Shown here in pieces: positions 42,468-51,029 of a stretch of 64,000 bases of DNA. A program made the translations under genes and the position numbers. Numbering within the stretch: position 1 is the stretch's first letter; each line of letters opens with the position of its first letter. The notes beneath the pieces are model-generated. The model was not told the DNA's origin. It made no database searches and saw only the letters and a program-made list of their open reading frames with translations. Source of the stretch: Rhodospirillales bacterium. GTDB taxonomy: Bacteria > Pseudomonadota > Alphaproteobacteria > Rhodospirillales > WMHbin7. The DNA lies in contig JACRJC010000034.1 in assembly GCA_016215555.1 (NCBI GenBank), forward strand, positions 62,001 through 126,000, read 5' to 3'.

Positions 42468-42730
42468 TGATCCTGTCCCGTTCTGATCTCGAAACCGGCG
42501 CCAGAGTGCGGCGCGAAGGGATGCGCCAGAAGGCGCGAATTAACATGGCCGCCATGCCGTTTCAACATGCCCTTGGCATGATGCGGCAGTCCGGACGGAA
42601 GGCCAGCGCCGAACTTGACCGGCAAATTTGAAGCTGCATATTAGCCAAGCCTGAACAGACATGCCATCGCATTCATAGCACTTTCCAAGTGCCCTGAAAG
42701 TGACTTTGGTTACATAAGTTTCCTGGACTC
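42468..42730. other. Intergenic region upstream of ccoG
   Basis: No gene. It should carry the ccoG promoter. I looked for an FNR box: only half sites such as TTGAT at 42469-42473 are present, without the second half. The region 42640-42720 is AT-rich compared with its surroundings. It ends at the ccoP terminator. Confidence 0.5.
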
Positions 42731-42767
42731 GAAAAGAAAACCGCCGCCCCCGATGGGAGGCGGCGGT
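42731..42767 (-). terminator. Rho-independent terminator of ccoNOQP
   Basis: On the minus strand, ACCGCCGCC pairs with GGCGGCGGT (42759-42767 and 42740-42748) and is followed by a TTTTCTTTTC tract. It lies 45 bp after the ccoP stop. Confidence 0.92.
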
Positions 42768-42811
42768 CGTCCTTTTCTCCTGTCTGGCCCGTAAGGACAA
42801 GACCGGTTGAC

Positions 42812-43678
42812 TTACTTCACGCCACCGCCCAGCGAGTGGACGTAAATGGCCAGCATCTTGATCGTCTCGGCAGGCAGACGGGCTTCCCAGGCCGGCATGA
42901 CGCCGTGCTTGGGATTGGTCACTTGGGCGACGATAGAAGCCTTGTCGCCCTTGATCTGGGTGTAGAGGGCGTTGGTCAGTGCGGGAGCGCCCATATCCTG
43001 GTTGCCCACGCCGCCTTCACCATGGCAGGCCACGCAATTGTCGGCGAATATCTGCGCGCCGGGAGCGGCGGCGTCCGCCTTGCCCGAAGACAGACCGACG
43101 ACATAGTCGGCGACCTTTTCGATTTCGTCGGCCTTCAGAACGCCGTCGATGCCGAAACGGGTCATTTCCTGCGAACGGCCCTTGGCGTCGTCCGAACGGA
43201 TGCCGTGGGTGATGGTCTGCTGGATCTGTTCCAGCTTGCCGCCCCAGATCCATTCGTCGTCGGTCAAGTTGGCGAAGCCCAGCGAGCCCTCGCCGCCGGT
43301 GCCGTGACAAGGAGCGCAGTTTTCGTTGAAAGCCGCCTTGCCGCCCCGAAGGGCATAACCCAGGAGATTCTGGTCCTTGGCGATGTCGCCAACTTCCTTG
43401 CCCTGGAAATCGGCCAGCCACTTTCCGCGCTGTTGCGCCTGAAGAGCCAAGTCCTTGGACAGCTCTTCGCGGGAGCTGTACTTGAGCACGCCCTTTGTAT
43501 AGCCGGTCAGCGTCGGAATCGACGGATACGCAACGAAATATCCGATCGACCACACGATGCAAGCCCAGAAGATGTAAGCCCACCACTTCGGCAGCGGAGT
43601 ATCGAGCTCCTTGATGCCATCCCACTCATGACCGGTCGTATTTTGACCGGAGATGAGATCCTTTTCGACGTTAGCCAT
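42812..43678 (-). CDS. ccoP: CcoP, diheme cytochrome c subunit of cbb3 oxidase
   Basis: 288 aa. An N-terminal TM (YIFWACIVWSIGYFVAYP, preceded by the typical ELDTPLPKWWAY) anchors two c-type heme domains: CAPCHGTGG and CVACHGEGG, with axial Met in later loops. It passes electrons to CcoO and the CcoN active site. Start ATG 43676-43678, 6 nt after AGGAG; a TTG six codons upstream is unlikely. Confidence 0.97.
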   Translation of the reverse strand: MANVEKDLISGQNTTGHEWDGIKELDTPLPKWWAYIFWACIVWSIGYFVAYPSIPTLTGYTKGVLKYSSREELSKDLALQAQQRGKWLADFQGKEVGDIAKDQNLLGYALRGGKAAFNENCAPCHGTGGEGSLGFANLTDDEWIWGGKLEQIQQTITHGIRSDDAKGRSQEMTRFGIDGVLKADEIEKVADYVVGLSSGKADAAAPGAQIFADNCVACHGEGGVGNQDMGAPALTNALYTQIKGDKASIVAQVTNPKHGVMPAWEARLPAETIKMLAIYVHSLGGGVK

Positions 43679-43692
43679 CGACCGCTCCTCGT

Positions 43693-43842
43693 TCAATCGT
43701 CCTTCAGGGGGATGTTGCCGTACTCTTCCAATTTGGCCTTGTTCTTAGGCCAGAAAGACCACGCAACGATCCCAATGAAGACTACGAAAATCCAAACCGT
43801 CCACAAGGAGCGCGCCCATTCATAGAATTCTTGCAAGGACAC
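43693..43842 (-). CDS. ccoQ: CcoQ, small cbb3 oxidase subunit
   Basis: 49-aa one-TM protein between ccoO and ccoP. TM about residues 13-32 (LWTVWIFVVFIGIVAWSFWP), then a charged tail KNKAKLEEYGNIPLKDD. CcoQ stabilises the assembled oxidase. The start is probably GTG 43840-43842, 8 nt after GGGGAGG; a TTG two codons on, 7 nt after AGGAG, is an alternative. It stops 14 bp before ccoP. Confidence 0.9.
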   Translation of the reverse strand: MSLQEFYEWARSLWTVWIFVVFIGIVAWSFWPKNKAKLEEYGNIPLKDD

Positions 43843-43857
43843 GCTCCTCTCCTCCCC

Positions 43858-44580
43858 TTACCTGTTTACCAGCTCGGGCTTAACCGACTTGAAGTCGACC
43901 AGCGTGCCCAGCATCTGGAGATAGGCGATCATCGCATCCATCTCGGTCAGCTTGTCGGGGTTGCCGTCGAAGTCGCCGGTCTTGGCCTTCGGGTAGCGGG
44001 CTTCGACCGCCTTGGCCGCATCGCCGCCCGTGGCCTGAGCCTCGAGATCGGCGACCGCGTTGGCGATCTGCTCGTCGGTATATGGCGTGCCCACAAGGCG
44101 CAGGGTCTTCATCTCGCCGGCGATGGTCGCCGAAACGTTCAGAGGACGCTGCATATGGGCGTAAGTCGGCATGATCGACTGCGAAACGACGCTGCGCGGG
44201 TTGACCATGTGCTTGAAGTGCCACTCGTTCGAGTATTTGCCCCCCACGCGGGCCAGATCGGGTCCGGTGCGCTTGGACGACCACTGGAAGGGATGATCGT
44301 ACTGGCTTTCAGCGGCAAGGCTGTAATGGCCGTAACGCTCAACCTCGTCGCGGAAGGGGCGGATCATCTGGCTGTGGCAGTTATAGCATCCTTCACGGAC
44401 GTAAATGCCGCGGCCCGCCAGTTCGAGGGGCGAATAGGGGCGCATCCCCTCGACCTTCTCGATGGTGTTTTCGATGGTGAACAACGGGATGATTTCGACC
44501 AGGCCACCGGCCGCGATCGACAGCACGATGCCGACGATCAGGGCGAGCGTATTGGTTTCGAAGATTTTATGGCTAAACAT
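43858..44580 (-). CDS. ccoO: CcoO, monoheme cytochrome c subunit of cbb3 oxidase
   Basis: 240 aa. N-terminal TM ([21 protein letters not shown]), then the heme motif [15 protein letters not shown], highly conserved in CcoO. Later residues [13 protein letters not shown] and IMPTYAHM provide the distal Met region. It starts at ATG 44578-44580 (GGGGGG upstream). Its gene follows ccoN by 11 bp. Confidence 0.97.
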   Translation of the reverse strand: MFSHKIFETNTLALIVGIVLSIAAGGLVEIIPLFTIENTIEKVEGMRPYSPLELAGRGIYVREGCYNCHSQMIRPFRDEVERYGHYSLAAESQYDHPFQWSSKRTGPDLARVGGKYSNEWHFKHMVNPRSVVSQSIMPTYAHMQRPLNVSATIAGEMKTLRLVGTPYTDEQIANAVADLEAQATGGDAAKAVEARYPKAKTGDFDGNPDKLTEMDAMIAYLQMLGTLVDFKSVKPELVNR

Positions 44581-44591
44581 TGCCACCCCCC

Positions 44592-46058
44592 TTAACCGCG
44601 AGCCGCTGCGGCGACGGTGGCCTCGTAGGGCTCTTCGTCACGCAGGTTGCCAGCGATGGTTTGGATGAAGTTGTAGGCCATGATCAGGCCGCCGAGCAGG
44701 AACAGAAGCCCGCCAGCCGCACGGATCACGTAGTACGGATGCATGGCCGCCACCGTCTCGATGAACGAGTACTGCAGGAAGCCAAGCTCGTCATACGAGC
44801 GCCACATCAAGCCTTGCATGATGCCCGAAATCCACATGGCGCAGATATAGAGCACGATGCCGATGGTGGCGATCCAGAAGTGGTAGCTGACCAGACGCAT
44901 CGAATAGAGGCGTTCACGCTTCCACAGCACCGGCACCAGATAGTACAGAGCGCCGAAGGAAACGAAAGCCACCCAACCCAAGGCGCCCGAATGCACATGG
45001 CCGACCGTCCAGTCGGTGTAGTGCGACAGCGAGTTCACGGCCTTGACCGACATGGCGGGACCTTCGAAGGTGCTCATGCCGTAGAAGCCGACCGAGGCCA
45101 CCAGGAAGCGGATCACCGGATCGGTGCGCAGCTTTTCCCAGGAACCCGACAGCGTCATCAGACCGTTGATCATGCCGCCCCACGAGGGCATCCACAGCAT
45201 CACCGAGAAGGTCATGCCCAGCGTCTGAGCCCAGTCGGGCAGAGCCGTGTAGTGCAGATGGTGCGGACCGGCCCAGATGTACAGGAAGATCAGGGCCCAG
45301 AAATGCACGATCGACAGGCGGTAGGAATAAACCGGACGCTCGGCCCGCTTCGGCACGAAGTAGTACATGATGCCGAGGAAGCCCGCCGTCAGGAAGAAGC
45401 CCACCGCATTGTGGCCGTACCACCACTGCGTCATGGCATCCTGAACGCCGGCATAGATGTTGTAGCTCTTCCAGAGCGGTCCACCGAAGAGGACGGTCGG
45501 AACAGCCAGATTGTTGCCGATGTGCAGAAGCGCGATCGTCACGATCATGGCCAGGAAGAACCAGTTGGCCACGTAGATGTGCGGCTCCTTGCGCTTGTAC
45601 AGGGTGCCCATGAAGGTGACCAGATAGATGACCCAGCAAACCGTGACCGCCAAGTCGCCGAACCACTCGGGCTCGGCATATTCCTTGCCCTGGGTGAAGC
45701 CCAGAACATAGGTGGTGGCGGCAATCACGATCACCAACTGCCAGGCATAGAAAAGGATGGTGCCGAGAACGGCGCCGCCGTACAGCCCGGCCTTGCAGGT
45801 CCGCTGGACCACGAAGAGGCTGGTGGCGAACAACATGTTGCCGCCGAAGGCGAAAATAACCGCCGAGGTGTGGACCGGACGCAGGCGTCCGAAAGAGGTC
45901 CATTCGAGGCCAAGGTTCAATGCTGGAAAGGCCAGCTGCGAGGCGATCACGACGCCCACCAGGAAACCGACGATACCCCAGAAGGTCGCTGCGAGAACGA
46001 ACTTCTTGATGAGATCATCCTGGTAAGGGGTCGCGTCCATATAGGTCGCTTGGGTCAT
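44592..46058 (-). CDS. ccoN: CcoN, catalytic subunit of cbb3 cytochrome c oxidase
   Basis: 488 aa, 12 TM helices. It reduces oxygen at a heme b3/CuB centre with high affinity. Histidine ligands lie in [14 protein letters not shown] (low-spin heme), WYGHNAVGF (CuB with the cross-linked Tyr of the C-family), GPHHLHY (CuB) and [14 protein letters not shown] (hemes b and b3). Start is the ATG at 46056-46058 with AGGAG 6 nt upstream. The 41 residues read further upstream are leader sequence. First gene of ccoNOQP. Confidence 0.98.
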   Translation of the reverse strand: MTQATYMDATPYQDDLIKKFVLAATFWGIVGFLVGVVIASQLAFPALNLGLEWTSFGRLRPVHTSAVIFAFGGNMLFATSLFVVQRTCKAGLYGGAVLGTILFYAWQLVIVIAATTYVLGFTQGKEYAEPEWFGDLAVTVCWVIYLVTFMGTLYKRKEPHIYVANWFFLAMIVTIALLHIGNNLAVPTVLFGGPLWKSYNIYAGVQDAMTQWWYGHNAVGFFLTAGFLGIMYYFVPKRAERPVYSYRLSIVHFWALIFLYIWAGPHHLHYTALPDWAQTLGMTFSVMLWMPSWGGMINGLMTLSGSWEKLRTDPVIRFLVASVGFYGMSTFEGPAMSVKAVNSLSHYTDWTVGHVHSGALGWVAFVSFGALYYLVPVLWKRERLYSMRLVSYHFWIATIGIVLYICAMWISGIMQGLMWRSYDELGFLQYSFIETVAAMHPYYVIRAAGGLLFLLGGLIMAYNFIQTIAGNLRDEEPYEATVAAAARG

Positions 46059-46276
46059 GCCGAACTCCTGTTTCGACCGAAAATTACTTCCCCCGACGGC
46101 CCGAAGGCCGCCATCCGATTCGTCCGGACCTTGCTGGTCCGGATTTTGGGCCGAAAGGGTTTTTCCCGGTTGGAACAACCTCTGCGGCCCGATGCCTTGG
46201 TGCTTTAAAACGGATCAACCTACCCGTAAACCACACTATGACTAGGGGACTATGCCCCTCATCATCGCCTCGGCCA
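46059..46276 (-). other. ccoN leader and core promoter
   Basis: A CATAGT -10 element lies at 46249-46254, exactly where a class II FNR promoter with the box at 46277-46290 needs it, giving a start near 46242 and a leader of about 180 nt. The leader contains a perfect 8-bp hairpin TCCGGACC / GGTCCGGA (46123-46143) and a GGCGGCC-UUCG-GGCCGTC stem near 46095-46113. A CCTACCC lies at 46219-46225. No small gene with a good start is seen. Confidence 0.55.
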
Positions 46277-46290
46277 TTGATCTGAATCAA
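46277..46290 (-). promoter_or_regulatory. Perfect FNR/Anr box upstream of ccoNOQP
   Basis: TTGAT-CTGA-ATCAA, an exact match to the consensus, centred 32 bp from the middle of a CATAGT -10 hexamer. This is the classical anaerobic activation site for ccoN/fixN operons and the likely target of the regulator encoded at 37214-37987. Confidence 0.92.
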
Positions 46291-46376
46291 ATGCAACCGC
46301 TTTTTATGAGAATTCCGTCACGTTGCGCAGCGGTGAATTTCTTGCCTTCTCTGCCCAAAAAAGCGACAGTTCCCCG

Positions 46377-47579
46377 ATGACACAACGCGGCCCCGCCTCC
46401 AGCGCCATCCCATTGATTCTCCTGCAGAAAGGCCGCAGCTCGCGCCTTCGCGCCGGGCATCCTTGGGTCTTTTCCAACGAAATCGAGATGACCCTTGAGG
46501 CCAAGGCCCTGCTCCCCGGCAGCCTGGTCAGGCTGCAAGATGCCGGGGCCGAGCCTCTGGGGCTGGCCTATTTCAACCCCCACAGCCTGATCGCCGCCCG
46601 AGTCTTGAGCCGCGAGTCGGAGCGTCAGATTGACGTCAGCTTCATTGTTGAGCGTCTGAACAAGGCCCTGGCCCTGCGCGACACGCTGTTCGACCGCCCC
46701 TTTTACCGCCTGATTCACGCCGAAGCGGACGGGCTGCCCGGCATCGTCATCGACCGCTTCGATGACGCGCTCTCGATCCAGGCCAATACGGCCGGGGCCG
46801 AGTCCCTGCGCCCGCTGCTGCTTGAGGCGCTGGAGTCGGTGCTGTCGCCAAACCTTGTGGTTTGGGATGGCTCCAGCCCGGTCCGCCGTCTGGAGGGGCT
46901 GGAGCCCTGTTTCGATATCCCGAAGGGCCAGCTTGAGGGCCCGCTGGAAATCGAGGAAAACGGCGCCGTCTATTTCGCCGCTCCGGGCGAGGGCCAGAAA
47001 ACCGGCTGGTTCTTCGACCAAAGACCCAACCGCGCCCTGGCCGCCCGTCTGGGCAAGGATCGGCGCGTGCTCGACCTTTATTCTTATGCCGGAGGTTTCG
47101 GCGTGCTGGCCGCTGTCCGAGGCGCTTCGTCGGTTCTGTGCGCCGACCGCTCGGCAACGGCCCTCGACTTGGCCCGCAAGGCCGCCGAGCGCAACGGCGT
47201 TGCGGCTAAGATGGACTTTGAGAAAGCCGAGGCCTTCGACTATCTGGAAAAAGCGGCAGCCAGGGGTGAGAAGTTCGGCCTGGTCGTCGCCGACCCGCCC
47301 GCCTTCGTCAAATCGAAGAAGGATCTTGCCCAGGGGGCGAAAGGTTACCGCAAGCTGGCCAAGCTGGCCCAGGCCCTGGTCGAGCCCGGCGGATTCCTGG
47401 TCCTGGCTTCCTGTTCGCACCATATGACCCCCGAAATATTCTTGAAGGAATCGGTACAAGGGTTTGGCCGGCGTCAGGGCCGCATCCTGCATCAGGGCGG
47501 AGCGGGACCGGATCACCCGGTCCATCCCCTGCTGCCCGAATCGGCCTATCTGAAGGCGCTGTTTTTTCAGTTGGATTAG
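46377..47579 (+). CDS. RlmI-like class I SAM-dependent rRNA methyltransferase
   Basis: 400 aa. An N-terminal PUA-like domain (LRAGHPWVFSNEIE) is followed by a Rossmann methyltransferase with DLYSYAGGFGVLAAVRGAS (SAM site) and VADPPAFVKSKKD (catalytic DPPxF). C-terminal family end is LPESAYLKALFFQLD. RlmI methylates a 23S rRNA cytosine in E. coli. I start at ATG 46377; an upstream TTG-type start (46323) would add 18 residues. It diverges from ccoN. Confidence 0.9.
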   Translation: MTQRGPASSAIPLILLQKGRSSRLRAGHPWVFSNEIEMTLEAKALLPGSLVRLQDAGAEPLGLAYFNPHSLIAARVLSRESERQIDVSFIVERLNKALALRDTLFDRPFYRLIHAEADGLPGIVIDRFDDALSIQANTAGAESLRPLLLEALESVLSPNLVVWDGSSPVRRLEGLEPCFDIPKGQLEGPLEIEENGAVYFAAPGEGQKTGWFFDQRPNRALAARLGKDRRVLDLYSYAGGFGVLAAVRGASSVLCADRSATALDLARKAAERNGVAAKMDFEKAEAFDYLEKAAARGEKFGLVVADPPAFVKSKKDLAQGAKGYRKLAKLAQALVEPGGFLVLASCSHHMTPEIFLKESVQGFGRRQGRILHQGGAGPDHPVHPLLPESAYLKALFFQLD

Positions 47580-47631
47580 GAAGCAAGAAAGCCGTCGGCC
47601 CCGAGCTGTCAGCTTTCGGCTTGGCTGAGGG

Positions 47632-48624
47632 CTACCTCTTCACATCGATCAGTGTGCGCCCCTTGATCTCGCCATTCAAGATCGATTTGGCCAGATCGGG
47701 CAGATCGGCAAGACCGGCGATGCTGGTCATGCCGTCCAGCTTGTCCATCGGCATTTCCCCGGCCAGGCGCTTCCAGGCGGTGGTGCGCTCAGGCAACGGG
47801 CTGGCGCCCGAATCGATGCCCAGCAGATTGATGCCGCGCAAAAGGAAGGGAATGACCGTGGCGTTCAATTCGACGCCGCTGGCATTGCCGACCGAAGCGC
47901 AGGAACAGCGATGCTTCAAGGAAGCGAGAACCGTGCCCAGGCTGGCCCCGCCGACATTGTCGATGGCGCCGATCCAGCGTTCCGACAACAGCGGCTTCTT
48001 GGCCGCTTCCGACAATTCCTTGCGGTCAACGATGCTGGCCGCCCCCAGCGACTTGAGATAGTCGTGCTGCTCGGGCCGCCCGGTGGCGGCGGCGACGCGA
48101 TAGCCCAGATTGGCCAGCACGGCGACGGCGACGCTGCCGACGCCGCCGGCGGCGCCCGTCACCAGAACCTCGCCTTCCTTCTTTGGCGAAAGCCCATGCG
48201 CTTCCAGGGCCATGATGGCCAGCATGGCGGTGAAGCCCGCCGTGCCCAGCGCCATCGCCCGCTTGACGTCGAGCCCTTCTGGCATCGGCACCAGCCATTC
48301 GGCCTTGACCCGGGCCTTCTCGGCCATGCCGCCCCAATGGGCTTCGCCGACGCGCCAGCCGGTCAGGATCACCTGATCGCCCGGCTTGTACTGGGCCGAA
48401 CGGCTTTCCAAAACGGTACCCGAGAAATCGATGCCCGGGACGTGCGGATATTTGGCCACCATCCGGCCCAGGCCGTTCAGGATCAGCCCATCCTTGTAAT
48501 TGATGGTGGTGTAGTCGATGCCGACGGTGACATCGTGGTCGGGTAGCTGCGATTCATCGAGCATGGTCAGTTGGGAAGCGACCTTGCCTTCCGACTCGGT
48601 CAGCTGAATGGCTTTGAAGCTCAT
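47632..48624 (-). CDS. AcuI/YhdH-family zinc-less alcohol dehydrogenase (acrylyl-CoA reductase type)
   Basis: 330 aa, medium-chain reductase. The NADPH site is VTGAAGGVGSVAVAVLANLGYRVAA in part. TINYKDGLILNGLGRMV and PGIDFSGTV are AcuI-family blocks. It lacks the zinc-binding Cys cluster of true alcohol dehydrogenases. AcuI reduces acryloyl-CoA to propionyl-CoA, and YhdH is the E. coli homologue. The gene is alone; a weak AGCCG/CGGCT hairpin lies between it and the RlmI-like gene (47586-47617). Confidence 0.88.
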   Translation of the reverse strand: MSFKAIQLTESEGKVASQLTMLDESQLPDHDVTVGIDYTTINYKDGLILNGLGRMVAKYPHVPGIDFSGTVLESRSAQYKPGDQVILTGWRVGEAHWGGMAEKARVKAEWLVPMPEGLDVKRAMALGTAGFTAMLAIMALEAHGLSPKKEGEVLVTGAAGGVGSVAVAVLANLGYRVAAATGRPEQHDYLKSLGAASIVDRKELSEAAKKPLLSERWIGAIDNVGGASLGTVLASLKHRCSCASVGNASGVELNATVIPFLLRGINLLGIDSGASPLPERTTAWKRLAGEMPMDKLDGMTSIAGLADLPDLAKSILNGEIKGRTLIDVKR

Positions 48625-48705
48625 GGATATCCCTTTGTCCTGGTGACGTTTTCCCTCTTATAGCACGGGCCGGGCGGCAATTCATCCGCTCCGGCTTGCC
48701 GGTAA

Positions 48706-48734
48706 TTTACTAATGGTGTCTTTTACTGTATATA
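48706..48734 (+). promoter_or_regulatory. Possible promoter of the hydrolase/membrane pair
   Basis: TTTACT (48706-48711) and TATATA (48729-48734), 17 bp apart, in an AT-rich patch unlike the surrounding DNA, 37 bp before ATG 48771. Confidence 0.4.
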
Positions 48735-48770
48735 AAACCCCGTTATACGATTCTGCATCGGGGGGAAAAG

Positions 48771-49955
48771 ATGCTGAAGCTGGTCTGGACGCCGGGGAAG
48801 GTGCAGGTTCCGGCCCTGCCCGAATATCTGCAAACCCAAGACAGCCTGACTCTGAACGCCAGTACGGGTCCGCTGCTGCAGGCCTTTTCCCGCGTCGGCC
48901 TCAACCGAATGGTTCCGGCGCCCCAACCCGAACCGGCGCTGAGGGCGGCGCTGGACGCCTGGCTGGCCATCAAGGCCCGCCCGCGCATCGTCATTCTGGT
49001 GCATGGATTCTCCTACGATCCTTCGGGCAGAGTGGGCAACGGCACCGACAATCCCTTCAATTCCGTCTATGGCACCCCGGGACCGGCTCTCGATTATCAC
49101 AATAGCTGGCTGCCGATCATCGGCGAATGCACGGATACGGGCGTTTCGACGGGCGAGGATCTGGCCATCGCCTTTGCCTGGACCAGCGAGGGCAGCTTCT
49201 CGCAATTCGCCAATGTCGGCTGGAACAATCCCTATCAATATGCCGTCTTCGACCTGGCGCCGCTGGCGGCGCGGGCGCTGGCCACCGTCATCCTTTATCT
49301 GCAGCAAAGCGCCAATGTCCCGGTCCATATTTTCGCGCACAGCCTGGGCACCAGGGCGACCAGCCTGGCCTTCCGCCAGCTTGAACGCGGGCCGCAAGAC
49401 GAGCAGATCGGCAAGCTGATCCTTCTCGGCGGCGCCGAATATTGCGTCGATGCCTTCGCCAATCTGACGGGCCGGGCTTTTCAAGTCCTAAGCGTCGCCA
49501 GCCGCATCGACAGGGTTCTGAGCATGGGCGGCGACGAGTTCGGCCATCCGGTGCGATACAACGGCACGCCAGCCGCCCGGGTGATCGGGCGCGACGGCGT
49601 CAAAATCCTGCCCAACTGGCTGGACATCCAGCTCGACCATCCCGGCGTCGTGCCCTGGCTGGCGGGGCAGGGCTATCCCAATGTTTCCGCCGGCCATGTG
49701 GACGGCGACCACTCGCTGGCCTGGATGAATCACTGGGCCTACTACATGAACGACGGCAACCGCAAACTGCTGAGCGATCTGTTGGCCGATCCCGACAAGA
49801 ACATCGATTGGTTCAGGAGCAATTATTTTCCCGAGGGCATCGACGCCTCCTATTACGGCAATTTCGATCCCTTCATTCCCGAAACCCCGACATCGCTGGA
49901 TGGCCGGCGGTACGAACCGCCCCTACCAACAACAAATCAGGGAGATGCGACATGA
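48771..49955 (+). CDS. Alpha/beta hydrolase, unusual family
   Basis: 394 aa, no signal peptide or TM. The oxyanion strand is VILVHGFSYD (about residues 74-83) and the nucleophile elbow is FAHSLGT with Ser191. A candidate catalytic His is in DGDHSLAWMNHW (about residue 332), and an acid could come from the preceding strand (SVASRIDRV). It resembles DUF900-type lipase/esterases rather than haloalkane dehalogenases. Its stop overlaps the next gene as ATGA, so its job is probably tied to that membrane protein. Substrate unknown. A further 50 residues at the C-terminus (DYYGNFDPF-like, Pro/Thr-rich) are of unknown use. Confidence 0.8.
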   Translation: MLKLVWTPGKVQVPALPEYLQTQDSLTLNASTGPLLQAFSRVGLNRMVPAPQPEPALRAALDAWLAIKARPRIVILVHGFSYDPSGRVGNGTDNPFNSVYGTPGPALDYHNSWLPIIGECTDTGVSTGEDLAIAFAWTSEGSFSQFANVGWNNPYQYAVFDLAPLAARALATVILYLQQSANVPVHIFAHSLGTRATSLAFRQLERGPQDEQIGKLILLGGAEYCVDAFANLTGRAFQVLSVASRIDRVLSMGGDEFGHPVRYNGTPAARVIGRDGVKILPNWLDIQLDHPGVVPWLAGQGYPNVSAGHVDGDHSLAWMNHWAYYMNDGNRKLLSDLLADPDKNIDWFRSNYFPEGIDASYYGNFDPFIPETPTSLDGRRYEPPLPTTNQGDAT

Positions 49956-50737
49956 ACAAGGCCTTCGCGTTTTTCGTCGTCCTTCTTCTGCCGATTGCGG
50001 CCCAGGCCGAAGAGGCTGCCCAGGCTGCGGCACCAGTCATTCCAAGCTGGCCGTTGAAGAACGGGCCTTGGTTCATAGCTTTAGCCATCTTGTTCCTGCT
50101 CGTTTACGGAATGACTTACGGAATGCTGCGCGATCGCAAGCCATATGACGGCCTGGCAGGCCTCCCAGATAGGGCAATTCCCTTTAGCCTAAGTCGTCTT
50201 CAAATGACCCTGTGGACATTGGTCATCATCGGCAGCTATCTCTATCTGGCCTATGCGACGGGCGATTTGAATTTGGCGGTGAAGGATCAGGCCCTGGCTC
50301 TGATGGGCATTGTCGGAGGGACTTCGCTGGGCGCTGCCATCGTGGATGCCTCCACCTCGGATGGCGACGCCATCGACAAGGCCTTCGTTGTGGCGAAGGA
50401 AGCTCAAGACGGTCTCACCAAGGCCAAGGAAAACGGGGATAAGGCCGCCATCGACAATGCCCAAGAGATTTTTAAAAGGGCTCAAGAGCAACTTAAGAAT
50501 CTGGCGCCGAAGTCAGCCCACATACTCAAAGACCTTCTTTACGACGTCAATGGGGTCAGCCTGCACCGCGTACAAATGCTGTCGTGGACGCTGGTCTCGC
50601 TTTTGATGTTCATCGCCAGTGTCGTCACAAAGCGCGAGATGCCCGAACTAAATGGATCTCTTGTCGCCCTAATGGGGCTTAGCAACGGCGTCTATCTGGG
50701 CTTCAAGATTCCTGAGAAGCAGGCCAAGGAACAATAG
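49952..50737 (+). CDS. Membrane protein with internal duplication, unknown function
   Basis: 261 aa. A signal-like N-terminus (FAFFVVLLLPIAAQA) is followed by a TM segment near 40-57 and two homologous halves. Half 1 (residues 79-127) reads SLSRLQMTLWTLV, then ALALMGIVGGTSLG. Half 2 (203-250) reads SLHRVQMLSWTLV, then LVALMGLSNGVYLG. The shared pattern is SLxRxQMxxWTLV plus ALMG. Between them is a charged helical segment of about 55 residues (KEAQDGLTKAKENGDK). I recall this pattern from unnamed bacterial membrane proteins, but no function. It overlaps the hydrolase gene by 4 bp. Confidence 0.8.
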   Translation: MNKAFAFFVVLLLPIAAQAEEAAQAAAPVIPSWPLKNGPWFIALAILFLLVYGMTYGMLRDRKPYDGLAGLPDRAIPFSLSRLQMTLWTLVIIGSYLYLAYATGDLNLAVKDQALALMGIVGGTSLGAAIVDASTSDGDAIDKAFVVAKEAQDGLTKAKENGDKAAIDNAQEIFKRAQEQLKNLAPKSAHILKDLLYDVNGVSLHRVQMLSWTLVSLLMFIASVVTKREMPELNGSLVALMGLSNGVYLGFKIPEKQAKEQ

Positions 50738-50744
50738 GCGACGG

Positions 50745-50954
50745 CTACAGCGCCTCGACCCGCTCGATCACGAAACCGCGTTCGGGCGGGTACTTGACCT
50801 TGACCTTGCTTTCAGCGCCTTTGACGTCCTCGGCCTCGATCTCGATGTAATGGGTATCGGCCCAGGAGTCGGGATATTGGCGGTGATGCTCGCCCTCATA
50901 GACCAGGCGGCGCACCTCGGCATTGTATAAGGCGATTTCATAGGGGCGCGTCAT
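50745..50954 (-). CDS. Small hypothetical protein
   Basis: 69 aa if it starts at ATG 50954 (MTRPYEIALYNAEVRRL); an ATG seven codons upstream is also open. The sequence is soluble, with several aromatic residues and alternating charge (HYIEIEAEDVKGAESKVKVKYP), suggesting a small beta-sheet fold. No family recognised. It converges on the membrane-protein gene. Confidence 0.6.
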   Translation of the reverse strand: MTRPYEIALYNAEVRRLVYEGEHHRQYPDSWADTHYIEIEAEDVKGAESKVKVKYPPERGFVIERVEAL

Positions 50955-51029
50955 GGCGGCGCCTTTCTCCCTCATTGTCCCCGATCGGCTAACGTCGCAC
51001 AAATGCTGGGGCCTTTCCTGTGACGGCGG

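Noticed and set aside
42469-42482. TTGATCCTGTCCCG before ccoG as an FNR box
   Set aside because: Only the first half-site matches and it overlaps the start region; no second half.
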